From positions 180,435,246 to 180,499,245 of the forward strand of contig CM073590.1 of assembly GCA_037074705.1 (NCBI GenBank): a stretch of 64,000 bases of DNA. Reading direction: 5' to 3'. The notes below the pieces were generated by a model. The model was not told where the DNA came from. It made no database searches and worked only from the letters and a program-made list of their open reading frames with translations. The stretch comes from Zhengitettix transpicula (taxonomy: Eukaryota; Arthropoda; Insecta; Orthoptera; Tetrigidae). Position numbers and translations under genes: made by a program. Each line of letters opens with the position of its first letter. The stretch's first letter is position 1. Shown here one piece after another: positions 13,606 to 26,083 of the stretch.

Positions 13606-14885
13606 ATAAAAGTATGGAAGGGATACATATTAACTGGAGCAAAGTTGATACACCTTGGACTTCGCTAAGGATATGATCACTTCATACTATGGATGAGACT
13701 GTTTAGGATTTGTGGTAGTGAAAATGTAACTCAATTGAAGTACATACCTAGTAGCATTTAGCATTTCCTAAACGTTCCACAAGTTCTGCGAGGTTTCATT
13801 CACAATAAAGATATCTCAATAGCCCAATATTTTCAACTCTAAAGAGAAGTACCCAGAATATAACGTTTTCGAGTTACAGTAGCGGGTCCCATTATCTGCG
13901 ACTACGTGTGGCCTACAAGATGTGATGTTTATGAAGAGAACCTTCAAACCTATCACTAGATTCTTACGATTAGAAGCGATGTTTTAATTTTCCCTAAACG
14001 TAATTGTTACTCTTAAATGCCTCGTACTTCACATTTCCACACCAGTGTACTGGGTTCCACAATGAAAATGATTTTATATTGAATACACCTATGAAATTAT
14101 TACAAGGTAAAAATATAATCTTTGATTGTCATAGAATGCAGAAAAAACGATTACATGTTTAATGATTTTCTTTTTCTGTATGAGCGGAAATAAACCAATA
14201 AGAAAACATGTAACATAAGAATATAATATGCGAGTAGACCGTAAACGTACGAACTTAACCGACATTAGAATATAACTTAACACTTAAGGTTGCGTTGGCG
14301 TAGATACAGTATCGAATGCAGATATTTGATAAGGAACGAACATTCATACGTAGATTATACGCGACGCACAAAGCAGTCAGCGACGAACAGTTTGTGGCAG
14401 TTCAAAAATAGATAACTAAAATATTCTGTGAGAGTTGAACAAAACGGCAGTTAACAGGTGATCTTTGCGAATATAAACATTCGGCGGAAATGAGGTATAG
14501 CAAGAGCAACCACAGATTCAATTTCCGTGGACGTCTTTGAAGCAGTTCTGCGAATAGCACAGAGATGTGGAAATTGTGATAAGACAAAAGCTCTTCACGA
14601 CAGAAGATACGAAACATCAAAAACGTTTCGGAATGCTTGACCTTCAGTATAATTAACGGTTTGAAGTTAGAAATGTGCACTAAACTGTTATGGCTAAAAC
14701 ATCACAGTGGTTTTTATGTCTAAAAAAACTGCAGTAAATCACATATGTCTGGGCCTAATGGTTTTGTGAACGGTATTTATAGCTAGCCAAGCCAATAAAC
14801 AATAGAAAAGAGGAGAAAACGAAGTTCCAAAGAGATGTCTTCCTCCTTGTGTTTTTCCCTTTTAAAACAATGTTCCCATAATACC
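13606..14885. other. Anonymous sequence
   Basis: Short overlapping frames only. No motif or repeat recognised. Confidence 0.35.
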
Positions 14886-14889
14886 TAGT

Positions 14890-15050
14890 CCAGATTTGAT
14901 AAGTGTATGTTCCGGGGTCACAGGCGATGGTCATACGGTAAGAGTTGTTCACTGTTCCATTGGACCAAATCCGGTAGAATCATGGAGTTGGGAATGCTAC
15001 GTTCCCATAGCAAACCCAACTCCCGTTATCGGAAGGGCGTGAGACAAGTA
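14890..15050 (+). repeat. Dispersed repeat family R2, copy 2
   Basis: Contains GTATGTTCCGGGGTC, CATACGGTAAGAGTTGTTC and ATCGGAAGGGCGTGAG, shared with the copies near 8.4 kb and 25.8 kb. Its complement reads NNSYRM, then CDPGTYTYQ, so a decayed coding origin is possible. Confidence 0.55.
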
Positions 15051-18000
15051 CAAATAGTCCGACCTGTCTGATGCAAATTTCTCTAGATTTACCTGCATCA
15101 CTTTTAGGCCAATACCGGGTACGATACTTAATAAAGCCCAGAGCACCTAGTCTCCCCTTGGCTATCTTGTCGTACCTTACGGATCCCCTTTCCATCCCTT
15201 GCCTATTATATTAAAGGGGACAACCATCACAGCGGACACCCCTTATGTAGCCTACAACTAAAACACAGAAATCATCATAGTGATCGCTATTATAGACAAT
15301 CGAATAACCTATAACATTTTTACTAAATGCCTCAACACGATTATAAAAAAAATTAAACTCAGAATGAAATATTTTTGGGCTTAGCGTCATAGAAAACGAT
15401 TGTCTTATAGGGAACCTATTTTGAGCGTTACCAGATAAACCTCGGATTTGCAGATTTCGACAGTCATTAACACTGAAGTGTTTCCAGGAACTGAAAACTT
15501 GTAAAAAATTTAAAATTTTGGTTAAATTTAAGTACTCATTAATTAGAGTTTAATATCACAGGTGAGTCCCCTTTACAAATACTGATTGCGACCATTCCGA
15601 ATGGCTGATGCAAATAATTCAATCCATAGGCGGGAATAAATTAAATCTGAAAAAAAATACGGTAATTTATTTCATTTGTTAAATATCAATGTTTTCTGAG
15701 GAAAGCGATTGCAAGCAATTTTTGAATCCAGCGTTTATAGATTTATACCACCACGTTTCAGTGACAAGCTCAGGCACTACATTCCCGTTAATTGATGCTA
15801 ACGGGATTGTTATTATTTTTTCTAACTCCGGTAACATCAATTCACAAAAATGTGGCGAGGGAACTTGACAGTGTAACATCGAGTCTTAAATCAATTCTCA
15901 CTCGATTGGAAACACGAGAAGCCTTCTTACAGATATTTTGGTGTTGCGAAAAAAGTAAAATGAGAAACAGATAATTGGGAAATTAATTTACGTCCGTGTG
16001 TGCTGCCTTCAATTTTTCCTTTACAAGTGAACGTTTATGTCTGGAATAGTCGCCACCTAAACTTAGGTGCGGTGGTCATTGCGAAACATTTCTCAATACA
16101 GAACTGACATAAACAGCTGACAAAGGAGACAGAAGAATGTGTACACTGAGCCACGAAAGGTAACTCTGCTTGTATATGGAAACATTTATTGTTCCAGGAA
16201 ACCATAGAAATTGTTACATATTTACGACTTATTTTAACTTGCGAAGTCCTTCGAGGTGACTTCAACACCGAGGGGAAAAAATGTGTAAGTTTATTCTTAA
16301 TAGTGTGATGACAAATTCAGACAAGACTTGAGGATAATTGGTTGCACAACGATTATTCTACAATTGTAGATCACATCAGTTGCTGTAAAGACTGTCGTTA
16401 CCAAATGTTAAGTTGATCCAAATAAATGTGAAGGAAACAAGCAAGTTAAGTAGGAAATTTCATCTTTCCTACGTTATTTAGTTTTTAAGTTAAGAAAAAC
16501 ATTTTTACATGACTAAAACACAGGCTAACATCAGAATCTCATAATGTCTGGCCAAATGCTAATAATGTTTTAAATACTGCAATCAATATTGAATCCATGT
16601 TGACTTCCTAAGTAATATAGAACTTTTCCCAGAGACGCATAAAGGACCTTGGAACGTTCCCCGTAACCTTGAACTTAGAGGAGCCTTCCTCCTCTGCTCC
16701 ATGCGTTGTCCTAACATGACAATGACCTAAAGCTTATCTGCAAAACTTGATCGTTCAATATTCATTACACTGACGACAAAATCTACTAATGAATAAGACA
16801 TCTTACCTTGATAATTAGTTCATTTCTCTCGTTATGAAAGAAGCTCCCAAAGTTGATCATTTCGCGAAATACATTTTCATATGAGAGGAATGTATCACGC
16901 GTAACAATTGGCAGAGAAAAATATTTACATACTTACTGGTTTGCAAATTTTCCTTCCAATTCAAAACTTACGGATGTGTCATATATATGAAAAATAAAGT
17001 CAACGGTTTTTAATATAGACATAATAACCATATGAACCATCCGATATTATGCCACAAGACAAAAAAATGCCGTCTAACTACTCTTTTCTCAATCCTCGTC
17101 CGAAAGATATTAATTACACAGTTGACACCCAGCATGTTATGACAAATCGTCGAAGCGAACGACATAGTTGGTGACTCCAGTATGCAACCTGCGTAAAGGC
17201 GCGTTTACACCAAATACTGTCAACATTTTTTTTTCACAAACAATGTTGAGCAATAAATGTTTACTACAAATGTTGGCAATAAGGCCCGTCAACATTGTTG
17301 CCCAGAAATGTAGTCTACATTACCCAGAGCCTGTTGAAAATGTTGTCAACACGAAAAAATGATCTTCTAAAAGTTTTCAACATTTGATGGGCAACACCGG
17401 CGGAACACTGCTTAAGAAACGAGACGTTTTGATTATAAGCTACGAGCTCTTTTTAACCATAAAAATTGCAAGACTGCCCATATAACAGTATTTTCTTCTT
17501 ATTTGACGATCTCTCAAAATTAAGGAAGTAGCTTCCTCTCAAAACGGATATAATTGCGCTAGAATTGCATACAAGTAGATCAGCCAACTCTTAACTTCTA
17601 ACATTTCAACAAGTTAAGCTCAATGTGTGAACTGTAAGGACTCTCCTCCTTCATTATTGCTCTTTCACATAAAAAATACAATACAATTATTTTCCCGTGT
17701 TGAAAATACTATGCTAATGCACAAGAAGTAGAAACTAATGACAGCATGACGGGCGTTAGTATCGCCTCTCGTCCGATTTGCAGCATCAAGAATGTGTATT
17801 TCAATATTACTGCTTGCCTACAGCATAATTACTTTCCCTACTTTATCTGGTTATGCTTACTGACAAGGCCGTTAATTACCAAAATTCAACCATAAAAAAA
17901 GTACGTTGAAGAATTATTGAAAGAGCGAGGAGAAAGGAAGAAAATAATTTGACCTGATTACGTCTTTAAATTTGCTGTTAAAAAGGGAGAATAACAACAA

Positions 18001-19440
18001 AATTAGGAGGGGCGTTCATAAGAACAATTTGAAAGCGACAGTGATTGGTGTCGAATCCGAATATGAAAATCGCATAGTTTAATACTGACATTAAACATGC
18101 CGGTTAAGTCGTAGTTTAGCTAGTAGGCGTGAGGATCGATGGGTAGATCGTTGTTCCGCGTATAATCTTAAAGACGTGGAGAGAATTGTACCAAACATTG
18201 TACGCATGTTACGATCAAGGAAAAATTACCCGTCTGGATAAAATACCTGTAGCGTCGTTGAAAATTATTCGGAGTCGCAGAGTTTTGATAGTGTCAAATT
18301 GTTGCGTGTTATGGATGTGGACACATTTTTATATTTGATTCATTCATACTTCACAATAAAAGAGGTTTTGGTTTTTGCAAAACTTATTTTTCATTTAAGG
18401 CCCCGTGAAATTCAAGGACGACGATAGATGTTTAAAGTTGGCGTTGCTTTTAGTTAAAGTTTGGATCATTAACGTTAATCTTGAAGTAATTTGCTTTGTT
18501 GATTTAAAGAAACTATTTGTAATTAGTCAAAATGCTTTATTTGTATTAGACTCTGGGGGGAGGGGGGGATATGCAATGAGTGTGTATATACATATATTTT
18601 AACTATAATTTGTTCGTTTCAAAATGCATTCTACTTCAGCTTCTAGAGGTGTTCGCTGTGCTTTGAACTTGTTCTTAAATTCTAGTATAATCCAACCAGT
18701 TTTTTTTTTTTCTGAAATCTCTCAAATATCTGAATAATTCACAAGGAAAGGCTGCCCAAACGCTACTAAACCACTGACCTTCAGGGAAGCACAAATATTT
18801 GTTCATATAAGTTAATGTTGGAGAAATAATTATATACTTGAGGATGAACTTAGAAGCCTAATGCATCTAATCACACGGATCTTAGAGTTGCTCATTACTT
18901 AATTTTCATACTTCCCTTCCGTATCCATAGATACTCGAAATGATTTTCCTTTGGCTTCCCAGTCTTTTCTTCAGCCAACAATTTCTTCTCCGACGATTAT
19001 TGTAAATAAAGCTGTCGATCTGTAATCCTATAGGCAGTGTTGATAAATTTATTTTCAGTCTTCCCCCCTCGATGAAATTGCTATAGTGTTATGGCTACCG
19101 CTTAACAAAGAAGGGCAGTACTTCTCCCACTGACGCAAAATATCGGATCTACTCACTCATCAGACATTACACTTGAAATTACAATGGATTTTTGGACCAA
19201 AGGCTGTGGGTTGTGTCTTCTATACGATCATTCCCGTTTGCGGTAGCCACAAAATCCGTCCAATTTGCGGTCAAAATAACAGGTAGGGAGGGGCCGCACG
19301 GGATTAGGAAAGGACGTATACACGCCACATTATTTATCAAACTTTAGTTTATTTTATGTTATTTTTTAAAAAATATTTATTACATATGAATATATATGAT
19401 GATTATATATGAATATTTATTATATATGAATTTCGCGCAG
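15051..19440. other. Anonymous sequence, no gene seen
   Basis: Only frames under 80 codons with no recognisable product. A poly-T stretch lies near 18.70 kb and a G-rich run near 18.56 kb. I see no coding exons. Confidence 0.35.
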
Positions 19441-19459
19441 CATTACAAGGAAAATGATA

Positions 19460-19770
19460 CCAAATAATCTATAATTTAACTGACTGGGGGTCTGAACCGG
19501 TCAGTAGAACGCCTCTGCAAAGAGAGACAAAGTTCACGGGTCGCAGAGAGTCAACCAATCCGACGATATGGTTAAAAGTGACAAATTCATTAAAATGTCT
19601 TCTCGTTAAAGATGGCGTGCCAGATATATTAATTTTAGCTCGTACCAAAGGAAAACTGTTAAGAAACAAAAATATATTTTCTTAGACGGGACTTTTAAAA
19701 GCTGCAGTAAACAATTTGCACAAATATATGCAATTTATGTAGCACAAAATGTGAAATCAACGTTGTAAGC
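19460..19770 (-). repeat. Dispersed repeat family R1, copy 2
   Basis: Reverse-complement homologue of 1500-1835. The two copies differ by many substitutions and small indels, so neither looks recent. This copy carries the shorter frame at 19469-19669. Confidence 0.6.
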
Positions 19771-20589
19771 GTTGTGTAACGTTTGCCCTACGCTGATTGA
19801 AATTTAGATGGATTTACAATTACTTATGACGAATCAAAAAAATTAATTTGCTTTAAAAATTTATTATTGTACATATTTTCAGAATATAGAAAGCAACCTC
19901 CACGGCTTTAATAATTAGGATTCCTTTTCTCAGGGGATTCTGGGGCTGGTTTGAAAAATGTTAGCATAATTGGCAAAACTTAACCCGCGACCGTCCCAGT
20001 GGGTTACCGACTTTAAATTTTGCAGAACTCACTTCCTGGTATCACAGCGGCTAGCGATGGACGACAGCTGCTTCTCCTCACTGCGACTCAAGTTCTGCGT
20101 CGCGATGGCTCTCTGAGGGTGACGATTGGAATCCCGAAAAATATTTGTGGCCAAGAGAACACAAGGCTATTTCATAATGAAGCCAACAATTTTTCTAACC
20201 CGGACTTGAGCTTTGCCGAGCTAAGCTTGAGTGCCCTCTCTTCGCCCGGCGAGTTGCTTTCTCTGTATGCGACGCGGGTTCGTGCAACTGCTCTAGGATT
20301 AGCAGGTCTAGGCAGACTGCCTCGTCTTTGACCACCTGCTTGCAGCCTCACCCAGGTTACGCATCCTAAACGCTCGGTATTACAGCATTTCCCCCTTTTT
20401 ATAATAATTAAAACTGAAGTATTACAGTTGTTTCAAGTACTGCTGCGGGAATGGAATCATGAGACTGATAACTCCGATTTTAAGGCATCCACCATATCTG
20501 CATTAAATGAGGTATTTCGTTTGCATCGGTGTTGTTTCATTTATCGCAATGAGTTTGAACAAATTTTCATGACATCGGAATGACAAAAT

Positions 20590-21036
20590 TGTATAAAGAC
20601 AACGAAGAAGTTTCCGAATGGGTATTGCACTAACTTTTCTAAAGCCTGAAGATGTCATTCACAGAAGAAAAAATTCGCGAATTCTTTTATTACTTTGTAG
20701 AACAGTTTTTATATAATCCATTAGTGCTGCTGTAGACGCCACAGAACAAATAATTGCGTTTAATGAAGGGAACACAAATTGAATACCCAGATTGGAAGAC
20801 CACACCAGAGAATTGTCGAATTCATTGAAATTTTGAAGTCTGAAGCTGAAAACTCCAATCAAAATCTGTTACGAATGGAGCTAAATTTAGGAGTGAGAAG
20901 AAATTTGAAATATATGGAGTTGGATAAGAAAATTTCCGGGCTTACTACGACATTTGACGAAAAAATTTATAGGTGCATTTTAAAATTTTTACGAGTAATA
21001 CTTCAAAAAGGTCATCTCTGTACCAAACATAGTTGA
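20590..21036 (+). pseudogene. MULE-like transposase C-terminal relic
   Basis: The best-preserved frame (20779-21036) reads GRPHQRIVEFIEILKSEAE, RRNLKYMELDKKI and LTTTFDE. This is the pattern of the C-terminus of Mutator-like (MULE domain) transposases found in many insect genomes. Upstream fragments in other frames (EEVSEWV, FLKPEDV, then EEKIREFFYYFVEQFLYNP) fit the preceding region. The copy is frameshifted and has stops. Assignment is by pattern only. Confidence 0.45.
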
Positions 21037-21129
21037 TATGTTGCGCTCAAATTCACAGCCACAGTAAATATTTTGTATATTTCTTGTAATGCTGGGTTGA
21101 ATTGATATATATTAAATATTTTAAAATAA

Positions 21130-21235
21130 AATAAATCGAAGTTTTACATCCATGCTCTCGCCGGGATTACACCTCAGGACCTGTGTGATGCGAGGCAGTG
21201 ACGCTATCCACTAGACCACAGTAGGTCGGCATAAT
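21130..21235 (-). mobile_element. tRNA-derived SINE head (family S2)
   Basis: On the - strand the segment has a tRNA-like A-box region (TGGTCTAGTGGATAGCG) and a degraded B box (GAGGTGTAATCCC), followed by GAGAGCATGGATGT. The same head and the same GCATGGATGT junction occur on the - strand at 60295-60482, with an intact B box there. Confidence 0.6.
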
Positions 21236-21414
21236 AATTTTATACGTAAATCTCGAAAAAAAATTAGAGGTAAAGCAGCGGAACCTTGCCCCTATTTTTT
21301 TGCAACAAAGTTTTCCATCTAATTTGTTGTGTCGTTTACAAACAAAATTAAAAAAATCTGAAGCCGCCCTAAAATGAGAAACAAACGTATTTTTTAAATA
21401 AGAAAGATAGCCAA

Positions 21415-22180
21415 TTCAGACAAAAAGGGTAATATAAATACCACACAACGTTTCTGGGATCCTTGTTCCTTTCGTCAGGTGCTAAAAAGTGCCTAGAGAA
21501 ACAACTGCAGTCGTCAGCTGACAACACTCAAAAGCGACGAAAACGCAACGACAGTGGGAGAGCCGAAGGTTTAGCGTAACAATAAGGGATCATAGCAATT
21601 TCTGAGTTTCGTAGTGTCTGTTTGTACATTAATAGCTGTGATGTTTGATTTAATGTGAAGCTTCACTGAAATGAGTCTGGAATTGTACCTGGTGTCAATG
21701 TCTAAAATCTTAGAATTTTGCCAATCAAATGTATGTTTAGAATTGATATGTTTGGATATTACAGATAGTTTATCAATAGGAAGTTTGATATTAGATATGT
21801 GTTCTTTGATATGTGTATTAAGGGAACGTTTTGTTTGTCCTATGTATCAGGAATTACACTTAGAGCAAGAGATTTTGTAAACAACACAATGTTTGCTGTA
21901 GGTGTCAAGTGGGTCCTTGTGGTTTTTAATCAAGCATGAAAGGGTATTAGTTGATCTGTAAACGACTGATATTTGATATTCTTTGAATATTTGGACAAAT
22001 TAGTGATGTAGAACTTTGTAATAAGGTAGTACGAGAAAAAAATTGGCTTGAGGTGTTTGGGGACGATTGACAGTAGGATGTTGGATTTTGTTCTGCCTGT
22101 TGTTTGTGATCAATAATAAAGGGTACTCATTGGAGATTAAAATGTTTCGGACAATATTTAAGTAGTGTTAATGGAACTTG
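21415..22180 (-). mobile_element. Penelope-like retroelement relic with GIY-YIG endonuclease
   Basis: Read on the - strand, about 22060-21560 encodes the end of a Penelope RT (FFLVLPYYKVLHH, EYQISVVYRSTNTL, LIKNHKDPLDTYSKHCVVYK) followed by the nuclease linker (ISCSKCNS, a TGA where W is usual, then YIGQTKRSLNTHIKEHIS). Y-I-G is the second half of the GIY-YIG signature. The frame runs on through a TFDWQNSKILDIDTRYNSRL block. Frameshifts and the stop make it inactive. Directly downstream on the same strand (21480-21420) is the pseudo-LTR with CTGACGA and GAAA boxes and the TATAAATACCACACAACG motif. Confidence 0.8.
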
Positions 22181-23095
22181 GAGTTAGAATCAATCAGACG
22201 TAATTTTTTTGATTTTTTTTGTTAATAAACATAATTTTCTCCCTCAATGCCATATATTTAGTTGTTCCTCGCCTGACGCTCCGTGTCCCTTTGAATAAAA
22301 TGCCCATCAAATCGCCATGGACCCGAGAGGTGGCGAGCGCAAGTAAACGAAGTACAGTACAGATTCGCGCTCGCGCTCGGCCTCCCTCATCACGTCTCGT
22401 CGTGTGTGTAGAGTCGGAATACGAGTTGACACCCATCGGAAATAAGTATTCAGTCCAAACTAAAATCGGTGGTTGAGCGTGTTCGGCTAACCTTGATGCT
22501 CGAAGTCTGTCCACTGAAATGAGGTATCTTATCGACACCTTTCGCGTAAAAGGGTATTTCCAAATTAACAGGGAATTTAAGAGTAAAGAAATGACTAATA
22601 ATATTGTTCATACCCGAGAAATAAAACAACATACGAAAATTAGATTGGTCTGGTTCTAAGACGTGTAGTAATTAGGAGAAAAAATATAATACTTTAACAC
22701 TAATTTTCCTAGAAATTGATTACCGAGTCTATTATTTGATATTATATTTTTAAAAACCAATTGAGTTCATTTTGCAAGTATTTCACAGTTTAGAGTAAGG
22801 TATGGATGAGTTAAGTTAAGCATTGATGAAGTGCAAATTAAGAAATGTCAACGCAAATAACGATAAAAAACAATAGTGAAAGAAAGTATATAAATAACAT
22901 TGGTGCACAATTTTTCATTTTTTATTATTTATAGAAACGAAAATAGCCGTGCTTTATAGATTTAGATGCGGTGAATACGAATATCAAGGTTAAAATGGTC
23001 TCCTATCTCAGGGTTACAAGTAAGGTGTTTACGTTTCACAGTCACACTTATGGGGCATTACATTCTGCAGTGACATTGACGGTTTGTTGGACGGT
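22181..23095. other. Unassigned stretch with a locally GC-rich core
   Basis: About 22240-22500 is GC-rich for this region (repeated CGCGCTCG, GTGTCCC and CATCGG motifs) and open on both strands (114 codons -, 85 codons +). I could not assign it to a gene or a transposon. The rest is AT-rich and featureless. Confidence 0.3.
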
Positions 23096-23099
23096 TACG

Positions 23100-23815
23100 T
23101 ACAAACCAGACGGGTGGAGAGTCTTTACAGATGGCTCAAAAATTAGCCTGAAGGCAGTACTGTTACAGAATAGTAATGAAAGACCATCCAATCCCTGTCG
23201 CATATGCTACCCTAGCTAAAGAAAGTTATGTCAAGTTCAAGTCAGTTGTAAACTTTGTTAATTACCATAAGCCAGAATGGCTGGCATGTGTAGATTACAA
23301 AGGCATTGCGATGCTGTTGAGTTTTCAAGGGGGTTGCACTAAGCATTGCTTCTACTTGAGTGGGTGGGACAGCCGCGCAAGATAAAAACACTACACACGG
23401 AGGGAATGGCCTCCACGAAGTAGTATTGCCGAAAAACCTCTAGTGAATCAGAAAGAAACCGTTCGCTTACCACAGCTACGCCAGCTGTTGGAGGACACAC
23501 TTTTAGTCCACTCTAACCCTTGATCATGCGTGGCATTGTTCTTCGGATACAGGAGAGCCGAAAATTACAGGGACATTGCGGACGAACTCATGCTTATAAG
23601 ATCATTGACTGTAACATGACCCTGAAGATGCACTTTCTGCACTCCCACCTCGATGTGTTGCCAGCACTAGCGATTTCACTCGGACATTTCTCTCATGGTA
23701 CAGTGGTAAACAGGACAGTGAACTACTGTTATGTTGGTTGATTTCTGCTGGATGCTACAGAGAGATGCTCTGCAGAGAGACAATCCACAAGAGGAAAGCA
23801 AAAAAGGCTCGAATT
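23100..23815 (+). pseudogene. Degenerate transposon-like ORF of an uncharacterised insect family
   Basis: Successive fragments on the + strand match the order of a protein often seen in insect and cnidarian repeats: GSKISLKAVLLQN, then after a frameshift near 23190 PVAYATLAKES, GIAMLLSFQGGCTKH, WDSRAR, an in-frame TAA, then REWPPRS, ENYRDIADEL, CNMTLKMHFLHSHLDVLP and a decayed DYCW-type end. At least two frameshifts and two stops mark it as dead. The molecular function of this family is not known to me. The match is by remembered pattern. Confidence 0.6.
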
Positions 23816-25690
23816 AACTAGATAAATCCAATTAATGTAAATATCCTATTGATTACGGTAGCAATATACGTGAAACATAATAAAGTCCCAACTTACTAGT
23901 ACCACTTTTAATTGTGACATTCGTATACAGCGCAACATAAAAAACCATCTACTTTGGTTTCCGCACAAAATCCACTTGAGCACGAGTCGGAAATCACTTA
24001 AGTGGGAGCTAGCTCTAGAAAGTAAGCCATCTACTCCATACTAGACAATCGTATAATAGAAAAATGTCTAAACCTGTCACCACGCCACTGTTAATTAACT
24101 TCAAATTTAATTGACTTCAACGTTTGTAATAATTATATTTTCAAATATTAGTTATGTAGGTTTACCCTCCCCTCGTGGATCGGTGATAAGTGAAATTGAG
24201 TGTTTAATAGACATAGCTATTTGTTTCTGGATTCGAGAATATACTACTACTCCCACGCGTCAATTGGTGACAAAAGACATTCGAAACTCGTCCAAACGCA
24301 AAAATATTCTTAGTTTAGTATTTCTTATTATGTAACAGATTATAAACGCAATGGAAGTAATAGTTTTAAATAATATACCATTATGATTACTCTAAAATAA
24401 AATAAACTATAGATAATATAATCATAAACAGAGCATATTTCGAAGATATCAATCATCGATCAAACACTACAGTAGTTTCAAAAGTAAATTCTCTTACAAG
24501 ATCTTTTCGTTCTACTGAATCGGGTGAAGCGCGTTGTTACAATATTTGTGAGGGCAAGTTCCGTCTAACAACAGTCTGGACATCGACCTTTTCACTTCAT
24601 TTAACAACTTACGATTGCCGGAAACGATAACAGAATTCAAGTTTAGGAAATATTCCAATATTATTTTGCAACATCACAATATAAAACATTAAAATTATTT
24701 CTCCCGGAATTTTTAAATAAAATAAACGAATTCATAAAATCGAAACTCCAAGTAAGAGCTAATCGTAAATTTAATATTCAAATTACGTTACACTAAAGTT
24801 TATATCATATATATCACAAGGATTAGTGAACATTTCTAAAATAAAAAGGAGTTTGCGGATTTCTTCCTTTTACACAAACAACGAACGAAATTTAGAAAAT
24901 AATAAGGAAAGGAAAAATTGAGTACGATAAGTATTCAAATAGAATAATTATTAAGGATATACATACATTTGGGTACAACCTGGGAATTTTTCAAACAAGA
25001 CAATAAAAAATTTGACATTCAGATTACATCATGACAGAAGTAATTAAGCAAGATTACGTATTACTGTAAGATATCCTGGACCGACTACCTGAAATTAAAA
25101 AAAAAATCCTACGCGTACAAGAGTGCGGGCAGGAAAAGTCCACATCAGCTGTTCGGCAGCTTACTCGATCAGTCGATGATAAAATATCCTGGAATTTCAA
25201 ATCAGCACCTACTAAGTGGAGCCCTCCTGTTGTGTCTGTACCGAGGTACTACATACGCGCACTTTAATAATGAAATATAAGTATTCATCAAATACATTTT
25301 TATTTCAGCTGACTTATTTATCTACTACTACCAAACGTACAGAGAAGGCAGAACATGCGGCATAATGTAATGGTTTACATATTTATAAGATTCGGTCAGA
25401 GATTAACATTTAATACCTCTAGTTATTAATGTATATTGAGAAGGGTAATCAAGTAGTGTACCCAATTGTCATTGCATTCAAGTTGTGGTTAATTCCTTAT
25501 AAATCTATTATAGAGTTCTGCAGCCAATAAACATTTAAACTTAGTTTTTCCGTCACTTTCCGTGATTTTAGAAAAAATATGACACCAGAAATACTCTTAA
25601 CATAATTGAAAGGCACACTGAATTGACATGCACGCGAATGCCGTTCGGAGGCGATTACTCTTTCTCGGGAAGTTGTATAAAGAATATTCA
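23816..25690. other. Anonymous AT-rich sequence
   Basis: No convincing frame, splice-bounded exon or repeat was noticed. Confidence 0.35.
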
Positions 25691-25699
25691 GTAAAGTGA

Positions 25700-25870
25700 G
25701 TCTTGCACGAACACACAGATGGCGTGAGAGGGGAGTTCTGTGGGGACGCAGCATTCACTTCTCCGTGCCTCGACTTGTTTAAGAGGCAGCGGGCGGACTG
25801 TTCTAATGGGAACAGCGAACAACTCTTACCGTATGCCCAAGGTCTGCGACCCCGGAACATACACCTCTCA
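25700..25870 (-). repeat. Dispersed repeat family R2, copy 3
   Basis: The reverse complement carries GTATGTTCCGGGGTC, GCATACGGTAAGAGTTGTTC, GCTGCCTCTTAAAC, GAGGCACGGAGAA and AATGCTGCGTCCCCACAG in the same order as copies 1 and 2. It sits directly beside the purine minisatellite. Confidence 0.6.
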
Positions 25871-25914
25871 AAACAATACTAAGGGTCTCGGCTTGTAGAA
25901 ACCTTAGTTTAAAA

Positions 25915-25992
25915 GCGAGAGAGAGAAAGAGAGAAAAAGCGAGAGAGAGAGAGAGCGAGAGCGAGAGCGATGGCGATGGCGAGAGCGAGGGC

Positions 25993-26035
<43 letters not shown>

Positions 26036-26036
26036 C

Positions 26037-26083
<47 letters not shown>

